Assembly: GCF_043195095.1 (NCBI RefSeq)
Contig: NZ_JBAFWN010000009.1
Length of the DNA stretch: 64,000 bases
DNA from: NCEH01 sp043195095
GTDB taxonomy: Bacteria; Pseudomonadota; Alphaproteobacteria; Rhizobiales; Xanthobacteraceae
Reading direction: 5' to 3' (one strand)
Position numbers and translations under genes: made by a program. Within the stretch, counting starts at the first letter, position 1; each line of letters starts with the position of its first letter. The notes below the pieces were generated by a model. That model did no database searches, had not been told where the DNA came from, and saw only the letters and a program-made list of their open reading frames with translations. Of this stretch, positions 19,531 to 30,001 are shown in pieces.

Positions 19531-20800
19531 CGCGCGCCGCGAGGAAGGCGGAGATTCCCTCCGCCGCCGCCCGGCCGGTGGCGAAGCAGGCCTGGAGCAG
19601 ATAGCCGCCGGTGGGGGCTTCCCAATCCAGCATTTCCCCGCAGGCGAAGGTGCCGGGAACGGCCCGCAGCATGAAATGATCGTCCAGCGCGTCGAAGGCA
19701 ATGCCGCCGGCGCTGGAAATCGCCCGCTCCAGCCCGGCAACCGCACGCACCTGAATGGGCGCGGCCTTGATGAGGCGCGCGAGTGCCGCCGGATCTGTGG
19801 GCAACGCGACTCCAGCCGCCTCGCGCAGCAGGCCCACCGCCACCGGCGAGAGACCGACCGCCTTGCGCAGGCGATTGGAGAGCGATTGTTTCAGCGGCCC
19901 CGTCGCCAGCCGGCGGGTGATCAGCGCCTGGTCGAAATCCGGGCGCAGGTCGAGCCGCAGATGGGCTTCGCCCTCGGCCGCGAGGCGGTCGCGCACCGCG
20001 CGGGAGAGCGCATAGACCGCTCCGCCCTCCAGGCCCCGCGCCGTCACCACGGCTTCCCCACGCACGGGACCCGCGCCGGCGCAGGAGAGGGCGATGCGCT
20101 TCAAGGGTTCGCCGGCAAATCGTTCGCGGAACGGCGCGGACCAATCGACCTCCAGCCCCATATTGGCCGGCGCGAACGGCGCGAGCGCAATGCCCCGCGA
20201 CGCGAGATGCTGCGCCCAGCCCCCATCGCCGCCGAGCCGGGGCCAGGACGCACCGCCGAGCGCGAGCAGCGTCGCATCGGCGACGATCTCCTTCGGTCCT
20301 TCCGACGTCTCGAACATCAGGGCGCCGGTCGAGGACCAGCCGCGCCATTCGTGCCGGGTGTGCAGCTCCACGCCGAGGGTGCCGAGCCGCCGCAGCCATG
20401 CCCGGAGCATGGGCGAAGCCTTGAAGCTGTCGGGAAACACCCGGCCGCTGGAGCCGATGAAAGTGGATTCGCCGAGTTCCGCCGCGAAGGCGCGCGCGGC
20501 GTCGGGCGGAAAGGCGCGGATCGCCCGCTCCAGCAGCGGCGCGATCTCGCCATAGCGGGAGAGGAAGTGCTCCAGCGGCTCGCTGTGGGTGAGATTGAGC
20601 CCGCCCCGCCCCGCCATGAGGAATTTGCGTGCGGGCGAGGGCATCTTTTCGAACACGCTCACCCGGTGGCCCTGCGCGATCAGGCGATCGGCGGCCATGA
20701 GTCCGGCCGGTCCGGCGCCGATCACCGCCACATGGGCCGCAGGCGCGGAGGCTGCGGGACGCGCGACGGGATCGGTGGAAAGCTCAGGGGAAGGGTTCAT
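19520..20800 (-). CDS. HI0933/BaiN-type FAD-dependent oxidoreductase
   Basis: Flavoprotein of 426 residues with the dinucleotide-binding motif VAVIGAGPAGLMAADRL, the family signature KFLMAGRGGLNLTHSE, and the C-terminal FAD motif GEMLDWEAPTGGYLLQACFATGR. Homologues are usually annotated as NAD(P)/FAD-dependent oxidoreductase or TIGR03862 flavoprotein; substrates are unknown. The start at 20800 avoids a poorly conserved upstream extension. It converges on the DUF924 gene. Confidence 0.9.
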   Translation of the reverse strand: MNPSPELSTDPVARPAASAPAAHVAVIGAGPAGLMAADRLIAQGHRVSVFEKMPSPARKFLMAGRGGLNLTHSEPLEHFLSRYGEIAPLLERAIRAFPPDAARAFAAELGESTFIGSSGRVFPDSFKASPMLRAWLRRLGTLGVELHTRHEWRGWSSTGALMFETSEGPKEIVADATLLALGGASWPRLGGDGGWAQHLASRGIALAPFAPANMGLEVDWSAPFRERFAGEPLKRIALSCAGAGPVRGEAVVTARGLEGGAVYALSRAVRDRLAAEGEAHLRLDLRPDFDQALITRRLATGPLKQSLSNRLRKAVGLSPVAVGLLREAAGVALPTDPAALARLIKAAPIQVRAVAGLERAISSAGGIAFDALDDHFMLRAVPGTFACGEMLDWEAPTGGYLLQACFATGRAAAEGISAFLAARATP

Positions 20801-21016
20801 CAAGTGGGTGTAGAGGCCCGGCGGCCTTTGCGGAAGCAAAAGCTCGCCATTCCCGCCGCCCATCTGCCGCGCATGGCGAGACAAGCACAGGCGGCAAGGC
20901 TTCAGGTCGAGCGCACGCGCATCGCGCGGAAAACCCTGCAGCACATGAAAAGCACGGGAGCAGGCGCTGCCCCCGTGCCGTCTTGCCTGCGCTGTCTAAG
21001 CCCCGACCCTGGGCGA

Positions 21017-22303
<1,287 letters not shown>

Positions 22304-22659
22304 TGCTCCCGTCCTTCCTTCCTCCGGGGCCGTTTCGGCCGCATTTGTTTCGCGCTGCAGCGTAGCAGAGAAAATTCCGCTGGCGAGCCCCGTTTATGAC
22401 GCCTCTATGCTTTACCGCCGTCGCACTGCAACCGCGTGGATCACGCGCGATGCGGCCGGCGGCGGCGCAGCGGCAAGGGTGTTCGCGCAAGGTCGCACGG
22501 GCCGGGCGGCGGGCGCGCCCCCAACTTTGGTCGCGGACACCACGCAAATCCGCCGTTTCCAGACACGCGCGATGCGTGCGCACTCGACCGCCCCACCTCT
22601 TTCAGGCAAAAATCCAAACCGGGCGCGCCCCGCGCCCCGCTCGTTTTATGAGGTTTGCC
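22304..22659. other. Divergent intergenic region ccr / GlsB-like gene
   Basis: About 355 bases that must hold the ccr promoter (minus strand) and the promoter of the small membrane protein. No gene or consensus operator is evident. Confidence 0.5.
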
Positions 22660-22899
22660 ATGATCGGCCTTATCGGAATGCTCCTCATCGGCGCAATTGC
22701 CGGCTGGCTCGCCGGCCAGTTCTTCCGCGGCGTCGGTTTCGGCCTGCTCGGCAACATCGCTGTCGGCATTGTCGGCGCGCTGATCGGCGGCTTCTTGTTC
22801 GGCAATGTCTTCATCGTCGGCGGACTGCTGGGCCAGATCATCAGCGCCACCATCGGGGCGGTGATCTTGCTGTTCGTCATCAGCTTGGTGAAGCGCTGA
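22660..22899 (+). CDS. GlsB/YeaQ/YmgE family small membrane protein
   Basis: A 79-residue, very hydrophobic protein with about three membrane segments and Gly-rich helices (IGAIAGWLAGQFFRG, GNIAVGIVGALIGGFLFG). It matches the transglycosylase-associated/GlsB family linked to general stress responses; its molecular role is unknown. The start at 22660 has GAGG six bases upstream; an ATG at 22648 is also in frame. It lies between ccr and ecm but is too far from ecm to show coupling. Confidence 0.85.
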   Translation: MIGLIGMLLIGAIAGWLAGQFFRGVGFGLLGNIAVGIVGALIGGFLFGNVFIVGGLLGQIISATIGAVILLFVISLVKR

Positions 22900-23005
22900 C
22901 CGCAGCGCGGAAGAATTCTGCGCCGCACCGCATATTTTCCAATCGACGACAGCCGCGTTGCAGCGCACATTATTGCAATATCGGGTGGAGAATGAGGACG
23001 TGACA

Positions 23006-24979
23006 ATGACCAGCCGCGATAAACCCTGGTTGTTCCGCACCTATGCGGGTCATTCCACTGCCGCGGACTCCAACCGGCTCTATCGTTCCAACCTGGCCAA
23101 GGGCCAGACCGGCCTTTCGGTCGCGTTCGACCTGCCCACCCAGACCGGATACGACAGCGACCACCCCCTGGCGCGCGGCGAAGTGGGCAAGGTGGGGGTG
23201 CCGATTTCCCATCTCGGCGACATGCGGACCCTGTTCCAGGACATTCCGCTCGCCGAGATGAACACGTCCATGACCATCAACGCCTGCGCCCCCTGGCTGC
23301 TGGCGCTCTATATCGCCGCCGCCGACGAGCAGGGCGCGGATCGCAAGCAGCTCCAGGGCACGACGCAGAACGACATCATCAAGGAATATCTCTCGCGCGG
23401 CACCTATGTGTTCCCGCCCGCGCCCTCCATGCGGCTCACCAAGGACGTGATCGTCTTCACGACCGAGCACCTGCCGCGCTGGAACCCCATGAACGTGTGC
23501 TCCTACCATCTGCAGGAGGCCGGTGCGACGCCGGTGCAGGAACTCGCCTTCGCGCTCGCCAACGCCATCGCGATCCTCGACACGGTGAAGAATTCCGGCG
23601 AGGCCCAGGGCGCGGTGTTCGGCGAGGTGGTGGGGCGCATCTCCTTCTTCGTGAATGCCGGCATGCGGTTCATCACCGAGATGTGCAAGATGCGTGCGTT
23701 CGTGGATCTGTGGGACGAGATCTGCATCAACCGCTATGGCATCACCGATCCCAAGCAGAAGCTGTTCCGCTACGGCGTGCAGGTGAATTCGCTCGGCCTC
23801 ACCGAGCAGCAGCCGGAGAACAACGTCTATCGCATTCTGCTGGAGATGCTGGCGGTGACGCTCTCCAAGAAGGCGCGCGCGCGCGCCGTGCAATTGCCGG
23901 CCTGGAACGAGGCGCTCGGCCTGCCGCGTTCGTTCGACCAGCAATGGTCGCTGCGCATGCAGCAGGTGGTGGCCTATGAGACCGACCTGCTGGAATATGG
24001 CGACATCTTCGACGGCTCGACCGAGATCGCCAAGAAGGTCGAGGCGCTGAAGGACGAGGCGCGGGCCGAACTCGCTCGCATCGAGGCCATGGGCGGCGCG
24101 GTGGCGGCGGTCGAGAACAGCTACATGAAGCAGGCATTGGTGGAATCCAACACCCGCCGGCTGGAGAATATCGAGCGCGGCGAGCAGGTGGTGGTCGGCG
24201 TCAATCGCTGGACAGAGACCGAGCCCTCGCCCCTCACCACCGGCGAAGGCTCCATCCTTACCGTGCCCGAGCACGTGGAGCCGGAGCAGATCGCCCGCCT
24301 CCAGGCCTGGCGCGCGGCGCGCGATCCGGCGGCCGTGGATGCGGCGCTTGCCGGCCTGCGCAGCGCGGCGCAGGAGGGGCGCAATATCATGGAGCCCTCC
24401 ATCATCTGCGCGAAGGCCGGCATCACGACCGGGGAATGGGGCGCGTGCCTGCGCGAAGTGTTCGGCGAATATCGTGCGCCGACCGGCGTCGGCCGCGCCG
24501 CGCGCATCGACACCCAGGGCCTCGACGAGGTGCGCCGCAGCGTCGAGGCGGTTTCCGCCAAGCTCGGCCGCCGCATCAAGTTTCTGGTGGGCAAGCCGGG
24601 CCTGGACGGACATTCGAACGGCGCCGAGCAGATCGCCGTGCGCGCCCGCGATGCCGGCATGGAAGTGGTCTATGAGGGCATCCGCCTCACCCCGGCCGAG
24701 ATCGTCAATGCGGCGCTGGAGGAGAGCGTCCACGTCATCGGCCTCTCCATCCTCTCCGGCTCCCATGTGCCGCTGGTGCGCGACGTGATGGACCGTCTGC
24801 GCGCCGAGGGGCTGACCGACGTGCCGGTGGTGGTCGGCGGCATCATTCCGCCCGAGGACGAAGCCCAGCTCAAGGCGATCGGCGTCGCGGCGGTCTATAC
24901 GCCCAAGAATTTCGAGCTGAACCGCATCATGGCCGACATCGTCGCCATCGTTGACCGTGAGGCGCAGAAAGCCGCCTGA
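23006..24979 (+). CDS. ecm: Ethylmalonyl-CoA mutase
   Basis: Adenosylcobalamin-dependent isomerase converting (2R)-ethylmalonyl-CoA to (2S)-methylsuccinyl-CoA. The catalytic TIM barrel is N-terminal (FRTYAGHSTAADSNRLYR, VAFDLPTQTGYDSDHP); the C-terminal B12 domain has the D-x-H-x-x-G motif in GLDGHSNG and the GG loop in VVVGGIIPP. At 657 residues it is in the Ecm/MCM-like range rather than a two-subunit MCM. I prefer the ATG at 23006 (GAGGA upstream) over a TTG at 22958. Proximity to ccr favours ethylmalonyl-CoA over methylmalonyl-CoA. Confidence 0.92.
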   Translation: MTSRDKPWLFRTYAGHSTAADSNRLYRSNLAKGQTGLSVAFDLPTQTGYDSDHPLARGEVGKVGVPISHLGDMRTLFQDIPLAEMNTSMTINACAPWLLALYIAAADEQGADRKQLQGTTQNDIIKEYLSRGTYVFPPAPSMRLTKDVIVFTTEHLPRWNPMNVCSYHLQEAGATPVQELAFALANAIAILDTVKNSGEAQGAVFGEVVGRISFFVNAGMRFITEMCKMRAFVDLWDEICINRYGITDPKQKLFRYGVQVNSLGLTEQQPENNVYRILLEMLAVTLSKKARARAVQLPAWNEALGLPRSFDQQWSLRMQQVVAYETDLLEYGDIFDGSTEIAKKVEALKDEARAELARIEAMGGAVAAVENSYMKQALVESNTRRLENIERGEQVVVGVNRWTETEPSPLTTGEGSILTVPEHVEPEQIARLQAWRAARDPAAVDAALAGLRSAAQEGRNIMEPSIICAKAGITTGEWGACLREVFGEYRAPTGVGRAARIDTQGLDEVRRSVEAVSAKLGRRIKFLVGKPGLDGHSNGAEQIAVRARDAGMEVVYEGIRLTPAEIVNAALEESVHVIGLSILSGSHVPLVRDVMDRLRAEGLTDVPVVVGGIIPPEDEAQLKAIGVAAVYTPKNFELNRIMADIVAIVDREAQKAA

Positions 24980-25021
24980 GCCCGGCTTTGCGGCGTTCGG
25001 ATCTTCAGCATCCGCAAAAAC

Positions 25022-25055
25022 AAAAAGAGCGCCAACCGAGGTTGGCGCTCTTTTT
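25022..25055. terminator. Bidirectional Rho-independent terminator
   Basis: A 15-bp stem formed by AAAAAGAGCGCCAAC and GTTGGCGCTCTTTTT with the loop CGAG; further T residues follow on the plus strand and the A run gives T residues on the minus strand. It lies between the converging ecm and dctM genes and can terminate both. Confidence 0.92.
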
Positions 25056-25073
25056 TTACGTGGGCGACACCGA

Positions 25074-27005
25074 CTACTTGCCGAAATCGAGCACCGGGGG
25101 CGGCGGATCGCCGATATCGGGCGAGATGTTGTCGAACTGCTGCTGGATCTGGTTTTGGTCCAGCGATACGCCGCCCGATTTGTAGTGCGTCACCATCTGC
25201 GGAAACAGGATGACCAGAGACACCATGATCAGCTGGATGATCACGAACGGCACCGCGCCCCAATAGATCTGCCCCGTGGTGACCGGCTCCATGCGCAGCC
25301 CGGTCACGCGGTCGAGATAAGGCACCTTCGGCGCCACCGAGCGCAGGAAGAACAGGGCGAAGCCGAACGGCGGATGCATGAACGAGGTCTGCATGTTCAC
25401 CGCCAGGATGACGCCGAACCAGATCAGATCAATGCCCAGCTTGTCGGCGGCCGGTCCCAACAGCGGGATGATGATGAACGCCAGCTCAAAATAATCGAGG
25501 AAGAAGGCGAGCACGAACACCAGGAGGTTCACGACGATCAGGAAGCCGGTCTGGCCGCCGGGGAGCGAGGTGAGCAATTCTTCCACCCAGCGATGCCCAT
25601 CCACCCCGTAGAAGGTGAGCGAGAACACGCGCGCGCCGAGCAGGATGAACAGCACGAAGGCCGAGAGCTTGGCGGTGGAATAGGTCGCCTGCCGCAGCAG
25701 GTCGAACTTCAGCCGCCCGCGCGCCGAGGCCAGCAGAATGGCGCCCACCGAGCCCATGGCGCCGCCTTCGGTCGGGGTCGCAACGCCGATGAAGATGGTG
25801 CCGAGCACCAGGAAGATCAGCGCCAGCGGCGGCACCATCACGAACACGACCTGCTCGGCGAGCTTGGAGAGCAGGCCGAGCCTGAACACCCGGTTGATCA
25901 CGGCGACCACGAACGCGAGGCCCACCGTCATGGACATGGTGAGCACCACGTAATCGGCGCCAAACTTCACGCTGCCCCGCTGCATGATGGCGATGGCGGC
26001 GGCAATGGCGAGCGCCAGCGCGATGAACAGCGAGGGCGTCAGCAGCTTGGCCGTGCCGGACATCACGAAATAGAGCAGCACGAACGAGACCACGCCCCAC
26101 ACCGCAAGATTCGCGACGCCGGGAATGAAGCCGGCGGTGAGCCCCGGCAGCGAGCCGGTGGCGATCAGCACGGCGAAGCCCGCCGCCGCGATCGCCCCGA
26201 GGATGCGCGCGGGCATCATCTTCTGATTGGGGTCACGCAGGTTCTGCGCTTCCAGCGGCAGGCCGGGGGTCGCGGTGGGGAACAGCGTGGAAACCAGGAA
26301 GATATAACCCGCATAGAGGCAGGAGAGGATCAGGCCCGGCAGGAACGCGCCGGTATACATGTCGCCGACCGAGCGGTTGAGCTGGTCCGCCATGACGATC
26401 AGCACCAGCGACGGCGGGATGATCTGGGCCAGCGTGCCGGACGCGGCGATGACGCCGGTCGCCACGCGCCGGTCATAGCCGTAGCGCAGCATGATGGGCA
26501 GCGAGATCAGGCCCATGGAGATGACGGACGCGGCAACCACGCCGGTGGTGGCGGCCAGCAGCGCGCCGACGAAGATCACCGCATAGGCGAGGCCGCCACG
26601 GATCGAGCCGAACACCTGACCGATGGTGTCGAGCAGGTCCTCGGCCATGCCGGAGCGTTCCAGCACCAGCCCCATGAAGGTGAAGAACGGGACCGCCAGC
26701 AGCACCTCATTGTTCATGGTGCCATAGACGCGCTCCGGCAGGGCCTGGAGGAAATCTGGGCGGAACAGGCCGAGCTCGATGCCGATGAGGCCGAAGATCA
26801 GGCCGTTGGCGGCCAGCGCGAAGGCCACCGGATAGCCGAGCAGCAGGAACAGCACGAGGGCGCCGAACATGATCGGCGCCATATTGTGGGTAAACCAGCC
26901 ACGCAGGCCGGGTTCTGCGGCGAACGCGAAATCGCTGGAAAGGCCAAGCAGAACCAGGGCACAGGCGAGCACAAGGCCGACCTTGAGGGTGCGGGATGCG
27001 GACAT
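25074..27005 (-). CDS. dctM: TRAP transporter large permease (DctM type, extended)
   Basis: Membrane subunit that drives Na+-coupled solute uptake together with DctQ. DctM marks include TFMGLVLERSGMAEDLLD, ASGTLAQIIPPSLVLIV and GVATPTEGGAMGSVGA. At 643 residues it is about 200 longer than the common form because of a central insertion (roughly residues 255–420) that adds hydrophobic segments. A signal-like N-terminus precedes the core. It lies 16 bases after dctQ. No periplasmic binding protein (DctP) is adjacent, so substrate is unknown; large DctM forms are known for mannitol- or halobenzoate-type systems. Confidence 0.92.
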   Translation of the reverse strand: MSASRTLKVGLVLACALVLLGLSSDFAFAAEPGLRGWFTHNMAPIMFGALVLFLLLGYPVAFALAANGLIFGLIGIELGLFRPDFLQALPERVYGTMNNEVLLAVPFFTFMGLVLERSGMAEDLLDTIGQVFGSIRGGLAYAVIFVGALLAATTGVVAASVISMGLISLPIMLRYGYDRRVATGVIAASGTLAQIIPPSLVLIVMADQLNRSVGDMYTGAFLPGLILSCLYAGYIFLVSTLFPTATPGLPLEAQNLRDPNQKMMPARILGAIAAAGFAVLIATGSLPGLTAGFIPGVANLAVWGVVSFVLLYFVMSGTAKLLTPSLFIALALAIAAAIAIMQRGSVKFGADYVVLTMSMTVGLAFVVAVINRVFRLGLLSKLAEQVVFVMVPPLALIFLVLGTIFIGVATPTEGGAMGSVGAILLASARGRLKFDLLRQATYSTAKLSAFVLFILLGARVFSLTFYGVDGHRWVEELLTSLPGGQTGFLIVVNLLVFVLAFFLDYFELAFIIIPLLGPAADKLGIDLIWFGVILAVNMQTSFMHPPFGFALFFLRSVAPKVPYLDRVTGLRMEPVTTGQIYWGAVPFVIIQLIMVSLVILFPQMVTHYKSGGVSLDQNQIQQQFDNISPDIGDPPPPVLDFGK

Positions 27006-27021
27006 TTTTCTGTTCTCCCGC

Positions 27022-27639
27022 TCAGGCCTTGGGGGTCGGATCGAGGGGGACGTCGACCCGGTCGGCATCCGCCAGCAAACGCTCCGCCTCGGCGGCGAGG
27101 GCGAGATGACCGCCCACATTCTCGTTGGGGTCCTCCATGCGCCCCGTGATGATGGCGACGCGCTTGATCAATTCCGAGATCGCCTGGAGCAGCAGGAAGA
27201 AGAAGCCGATGGGCACCAGCGCCTTCGCCGGCCATTGCGGCAGGCCGCCGGCATTCAGGGATTGCTCGTTGATGCCGTAGGAATTCAGCGCGAACGGGAT
27301 CGCGGTCACCAGCAGCACGATGGCGAAGGGCATCAGGAAGAAGATGTGCCCGAAAATATCAATACCGTCGCGGGTGCGCTTGGGCAGGCGCGAGCTGAGA
27401 ATGTCGATGCGAATGTGCTCATTGTCGATGAGCGTCCAGGAGGCGCAGAGAAGGAACACCGCCGCGAACAGCACCCATTGCAATTCCAGCCAGGAATTGG
27501 AGCTGAGATCGAAGACCTTGCGGATCACGGCATTCAGCGCCGACACCAGCACGGCCACCAGGATCAGCCATGCCACCGCCTTGCCGATGCGGATGTTCAC
27601 GGCATCGATCGCTCGGCTGAGCGCGAGCAGAATGTTCAT
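27022..27639 (-). CDS. dctQ: TRAP transporter small permease
   Basis: A 205-residue membrane protein with four hydrophobic segments and the DctQ pattern SNSWLELQWVLFAAVFLLCASWTL-like helix 2 followed by NEHIRIDIL. It partners the DctM encoded 16 bases downstream. The start at 27639 places the first helix near the N-terminus; in-frame ATGs at 27657 and 27690 are possible. The C-terminal 35 residues are a polar tail longer than usual. Confidence 0.88.
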   Translation of the reverse strand: MNILLALSRAIDAVNIRIGKAVAWLILVAVLVSALNAVIRKVFDLSSNSWLELQWVLFAAVFLLCASWTLIDNEHIRIDILSSRLPKRTRDGIDIFGHIFFLMPFAIVLLVTAIPFALNSYGINEQSLNAGGLPQWPAKALVPIGFFFLLLQAISELIKRVAIITGRMEDPNENVGGHLALAAEAERLLADADRVDVPLDPTPKA

Positions 27640-27967
27640 TTGGGAGTGTCCCCGCATTTCCACTTGAGGCGATCTCTTTCGCGTCGCCATTGGCCGGGCA
27701 CCATAAGGGAGACCTAAATGCATTCAAGCCTCAACTATCGTCTAAGCGTCACAATCCCAGTCGGGCGAGGGCTTTCAACAGGATGAGCCCGGTCATGGGG
27801 ATGTGGCGGCGCGGTTTGCACGCGGATGTTTGCATCGCTGCAATGGCGCGAGGGCCGAGGCGTGCATAAATTTGAGTGCATCGACCCGCCGCATGGGTCC
27901 GCGCCGCCTCGCATGCGAGGCCATTGCGCGAGGGGCAGTGCGCGGGAGCCGGTCCAGGAGTCGTCAT

Positions 27968-28849
27968 ATGCCCGTTTCCGCCGCCCTTTCCCCCACCGCA
28001 CCGCCGCACGCCAGCCTGTCTGGCGCCTTGCGGCTGGGCGCGGTTCATCTGCGCACACGCGCGCCGGACCGGCTCGCGGCCTTTTATGAACAGGTGGTCG
28101 GCCTCGCCCGCCTGCCCTCGCAAGCCGGCGGGATCGCGCTCGGGGCCGGCGACACGGCTCTGATCGTGCTGGAGGATGCACCCGATGCGATAGCGCCGCC
28201 GCCCCGCGCGCCCGGCCTGTTCCATACCGCCATCCGCGTGCCCGACCGGGCCAGCCTCGCGGTGCGGATGAATGTGCTGCGGGCCCACGGCGTGCCGTTC
28301 GGCGCCTCCGACCATCTGGTGAGCGAGGCGCTCTATTTCGACGATCCCGACGGCAACGGCATCGAAATCTATCGCGACCGCCCGAAAGCCGAATGGTTCG
28401 GGCCCGACGGCAAGCTCCAGATGGCGACGCTGCGGCTCGATCTGAACGGCCTCGCCGGCGAAAGCTCAGGCCTGGGCCCCGCCCCCACCGGCACGGACGT
28501 CGGCCATGTGCATCTGAAGGTGAGCGACCTCGCCGCCGCGCATCGATTCTGGGTGGAGCTGGCCGGATTCGAAGTGATGGCCCGCTACCCCGGCGCCTTG
28601 TTCGTCAGTGCCGGCAAATACCACCATCATCTCGGGCTGAACGTGTGGCATTCGCAGGGCGCCGCACCGCCGCCCGCACATGCGAGCGGGCTCGCCGGGT
28701 TCGAGATCGCGCTTCCCGCGGCGGACATTGCCGCCATCCGGCAGCGGTTCGCCGCGACGGGCACGGCGCTCCCCGAGGCGGACGGCGCTGTGCTGCTGGA
28801 GGATCCGGCGGGAAACCGCGCCAGGCTGTCTGTGCTCCGCGAGGACTGA
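27968..28849 (+). CDS. VOC family protein, CatE-like (two-domain glyoxalase/extradiol fold)
   Basis: A 293-residue tandem vicinal-oxygen-chelate protein. The first module starts LGAVHLRTRAPDRLAAFYEQVVGL and ends YFDDPDGNGIEIYRDRP; the second starts VGHVHLKVSDLAAAHRFW and includes KYHHHLGLNVW. These are the His/Glu metal-ligand regions of catechol 2,3-dioxygenase-like CatE proteins. The reaction is not certain: ring-cleavage dioxygenase or glyoxalase-like. The ATG at 27968 has AGGAG upstream. Divergent from dctQ. Confidence 0.85.
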   Translation: MPVSAALSPTAPPHASLSGALRLGAVHLRTRAPDRLAAFYEQVVGLARLPSQAGGIALGAGDTALIVLEDAPDAIAPPPRAPGLFHTAIRVPDRASLAVRMNVLRAHGVPFGASDHLVSEALYFDDPDGNGIEIYRDRPKAEWFGPDGKLQMATLRLDLNGLAGESSGLGPAPTGTDVGHVHLKVSDLAAAHRFWVELAGFEVMARYPGALFVSAGKYHHHLGLNVWHSQGAAPPPAHASGLAGFEIALPAADIAAIRQRFAATGTALPEADGAVLLEDPAGNRARLSVLRED

Positions 28850-28902
28850 CAGCCCCGCGTCGGCGCGCCCCGCCTGCGGCCATGCCGGCGGGGCGAACTT
28901 AG

Positions 28903-29919
28903 CTAGGGCTTGGGGGTCACCGCCACCGCGCCGGCGTCGATCTTGCTGGCGTCGACAGCCGCGGCGGTGCTCATGTCGGTGGTGGACTTCAGGTCGGGCA
29001 CGCGCGGAAACACCTTCAGCTGGCTCGCCAGCTTGCCGAGGTTCACATAGCGCTCCATCTCCGCCGGCGTCATGGCCACGCGAAGCGCATTCACGTCCTT
29101 GACCGACCATTGCGGATCATAAGCCGTGGCGGTGGCGACGACCTCCGCGGGCAGCGACTTGGCCGCAGCGGAATCGCGGAACCACGCGTTCGCCTCGTCA
29201 TGATTGGCGGCCGCGTAGGCCAGTGCTTCCTTGTGCGCCACCAGGAACCGGCGGATCACATCGGGCGACTTCGCGCGGAAATCGTTGCGGGCGGCAACCA
29301 CCATGGTCAGCGAGGTGTCCGACGCGATGACCTTGGCCAAGCCCTTGCTGACGAAAAATTCGATCCACGGATCCCAGATGAAGACCGCATCGACCCGGCC
29401 GGCCGCGATGGCATCCGACAGATCGACGAATCCCATATTGACCACATCCACGTCGGTTCCGGCCTTCAGGCCGGCATCGGCGAGCATGGCGACCGCCGCG
29501 AGGTGAATCGAACTGCCAACCGGCCCGTAGAGCTTCTTGCCCTTGAGGTCCTGCACATTGGTGATGCCGCTTTTGGTGGTCGCGAGGATCGCGCCGCGGA
29601 AGGTGGACTGCCGGGCAACGACTGTGGTCGGAGCGCCCGCAGCGGCCAGCGCCACCGACGGCAGATCGCCGACGAAGCCCACGTCGATCGCCCCGGAAAC
29701 CAGCGCCTCGTTCACGGCCGGCCCGTAGGTGAACATGATGAATTCGCCTTTGAGGCCGTTGCGCGCAAGAATGTCCGTGCGGGCCAACGTATTTGCGATC
29801 TGGCTGCTCACGGTCGACGTCGGCTGCCAGCCGATCCGTATCGTATCGGCCGCATGGCCGACGGTCGCGAACGCGACCGCAAACAAGCTCAAGACCAAGC
29901 CCGATGCCCAGCGCTTCAT
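28903..29919 (-). CDS. ABC transporter substrate-binding protein, sulfonate/nitrate/taurine (NMT1/SsuA) type
   Basis: Periplasmic binding protein of 338 residues with signal peptide VLSLFAVAFATVGHAAD. Family features are IRIGWQPTSTVSSQIANTL, GAIDVGFVGDLPSVALAAAG, and GVEDLKG-like ITNVQDLKGKKLYGPVGSS. The long tail after residue 300 is polar. Binding proteins of this class take up aliphatic sulfonates, taurine, nitrate, cyanate and related small anions; the ligand cannot be read. It is the last gene of a three-gene importer transcribed away from the hydratase genes at 32.1 kb. Confidence 0.88.
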   Translation of the reverse strand: MKRWASGLVLSLFAVAFATVGHAADTIRIGWQPTSTVSSQIANTLARTDILARNGLKGEFIMFTYGPAVNEALVSGAIDVGFVGDLPSVALAAAGAPTTVVARQSTFRGAILATTKSGITNVQDLKGKKLYGPVGSSIHLAAVAMLADAGLKAGTDVDVVNMGFVDLSDAIAAGRVDAVFIWDPWIEFFVSKGLAKVIASDTSLTMVVAARNDFRAKSPDVIRRFLVAHKEALAYAAANHDEANAWFRDSAAAKSLPAEVVATATAYDPQWSVKDVNALRVAMTPAEMERYVNLGKLASQLKVFPRVPDLKSTTDMSTAAAVDASKIDAGAVAVTPKP

Positions 29920-30001
29920 GAACAGATCCCCCTTACGTCTGGCACGGAAATACGTGCGTGAATGAATGCCCAGGTCGCCACGGCATCCGCGATCGGACCG
30001 A

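Noticed and set aside
22958..22984. PccR-type operator before ecm (TTGCAG-N9-TTGCAA)
   Set aside because: The half-sites are incomplete and the spacing does not match the four-base gap I recall for PccR sites.
24951..27149. A 732-residue open frame opposite dctM
   Set aside because: Antisense shadow of a membrane protein gene: strongly charged, with no family features.
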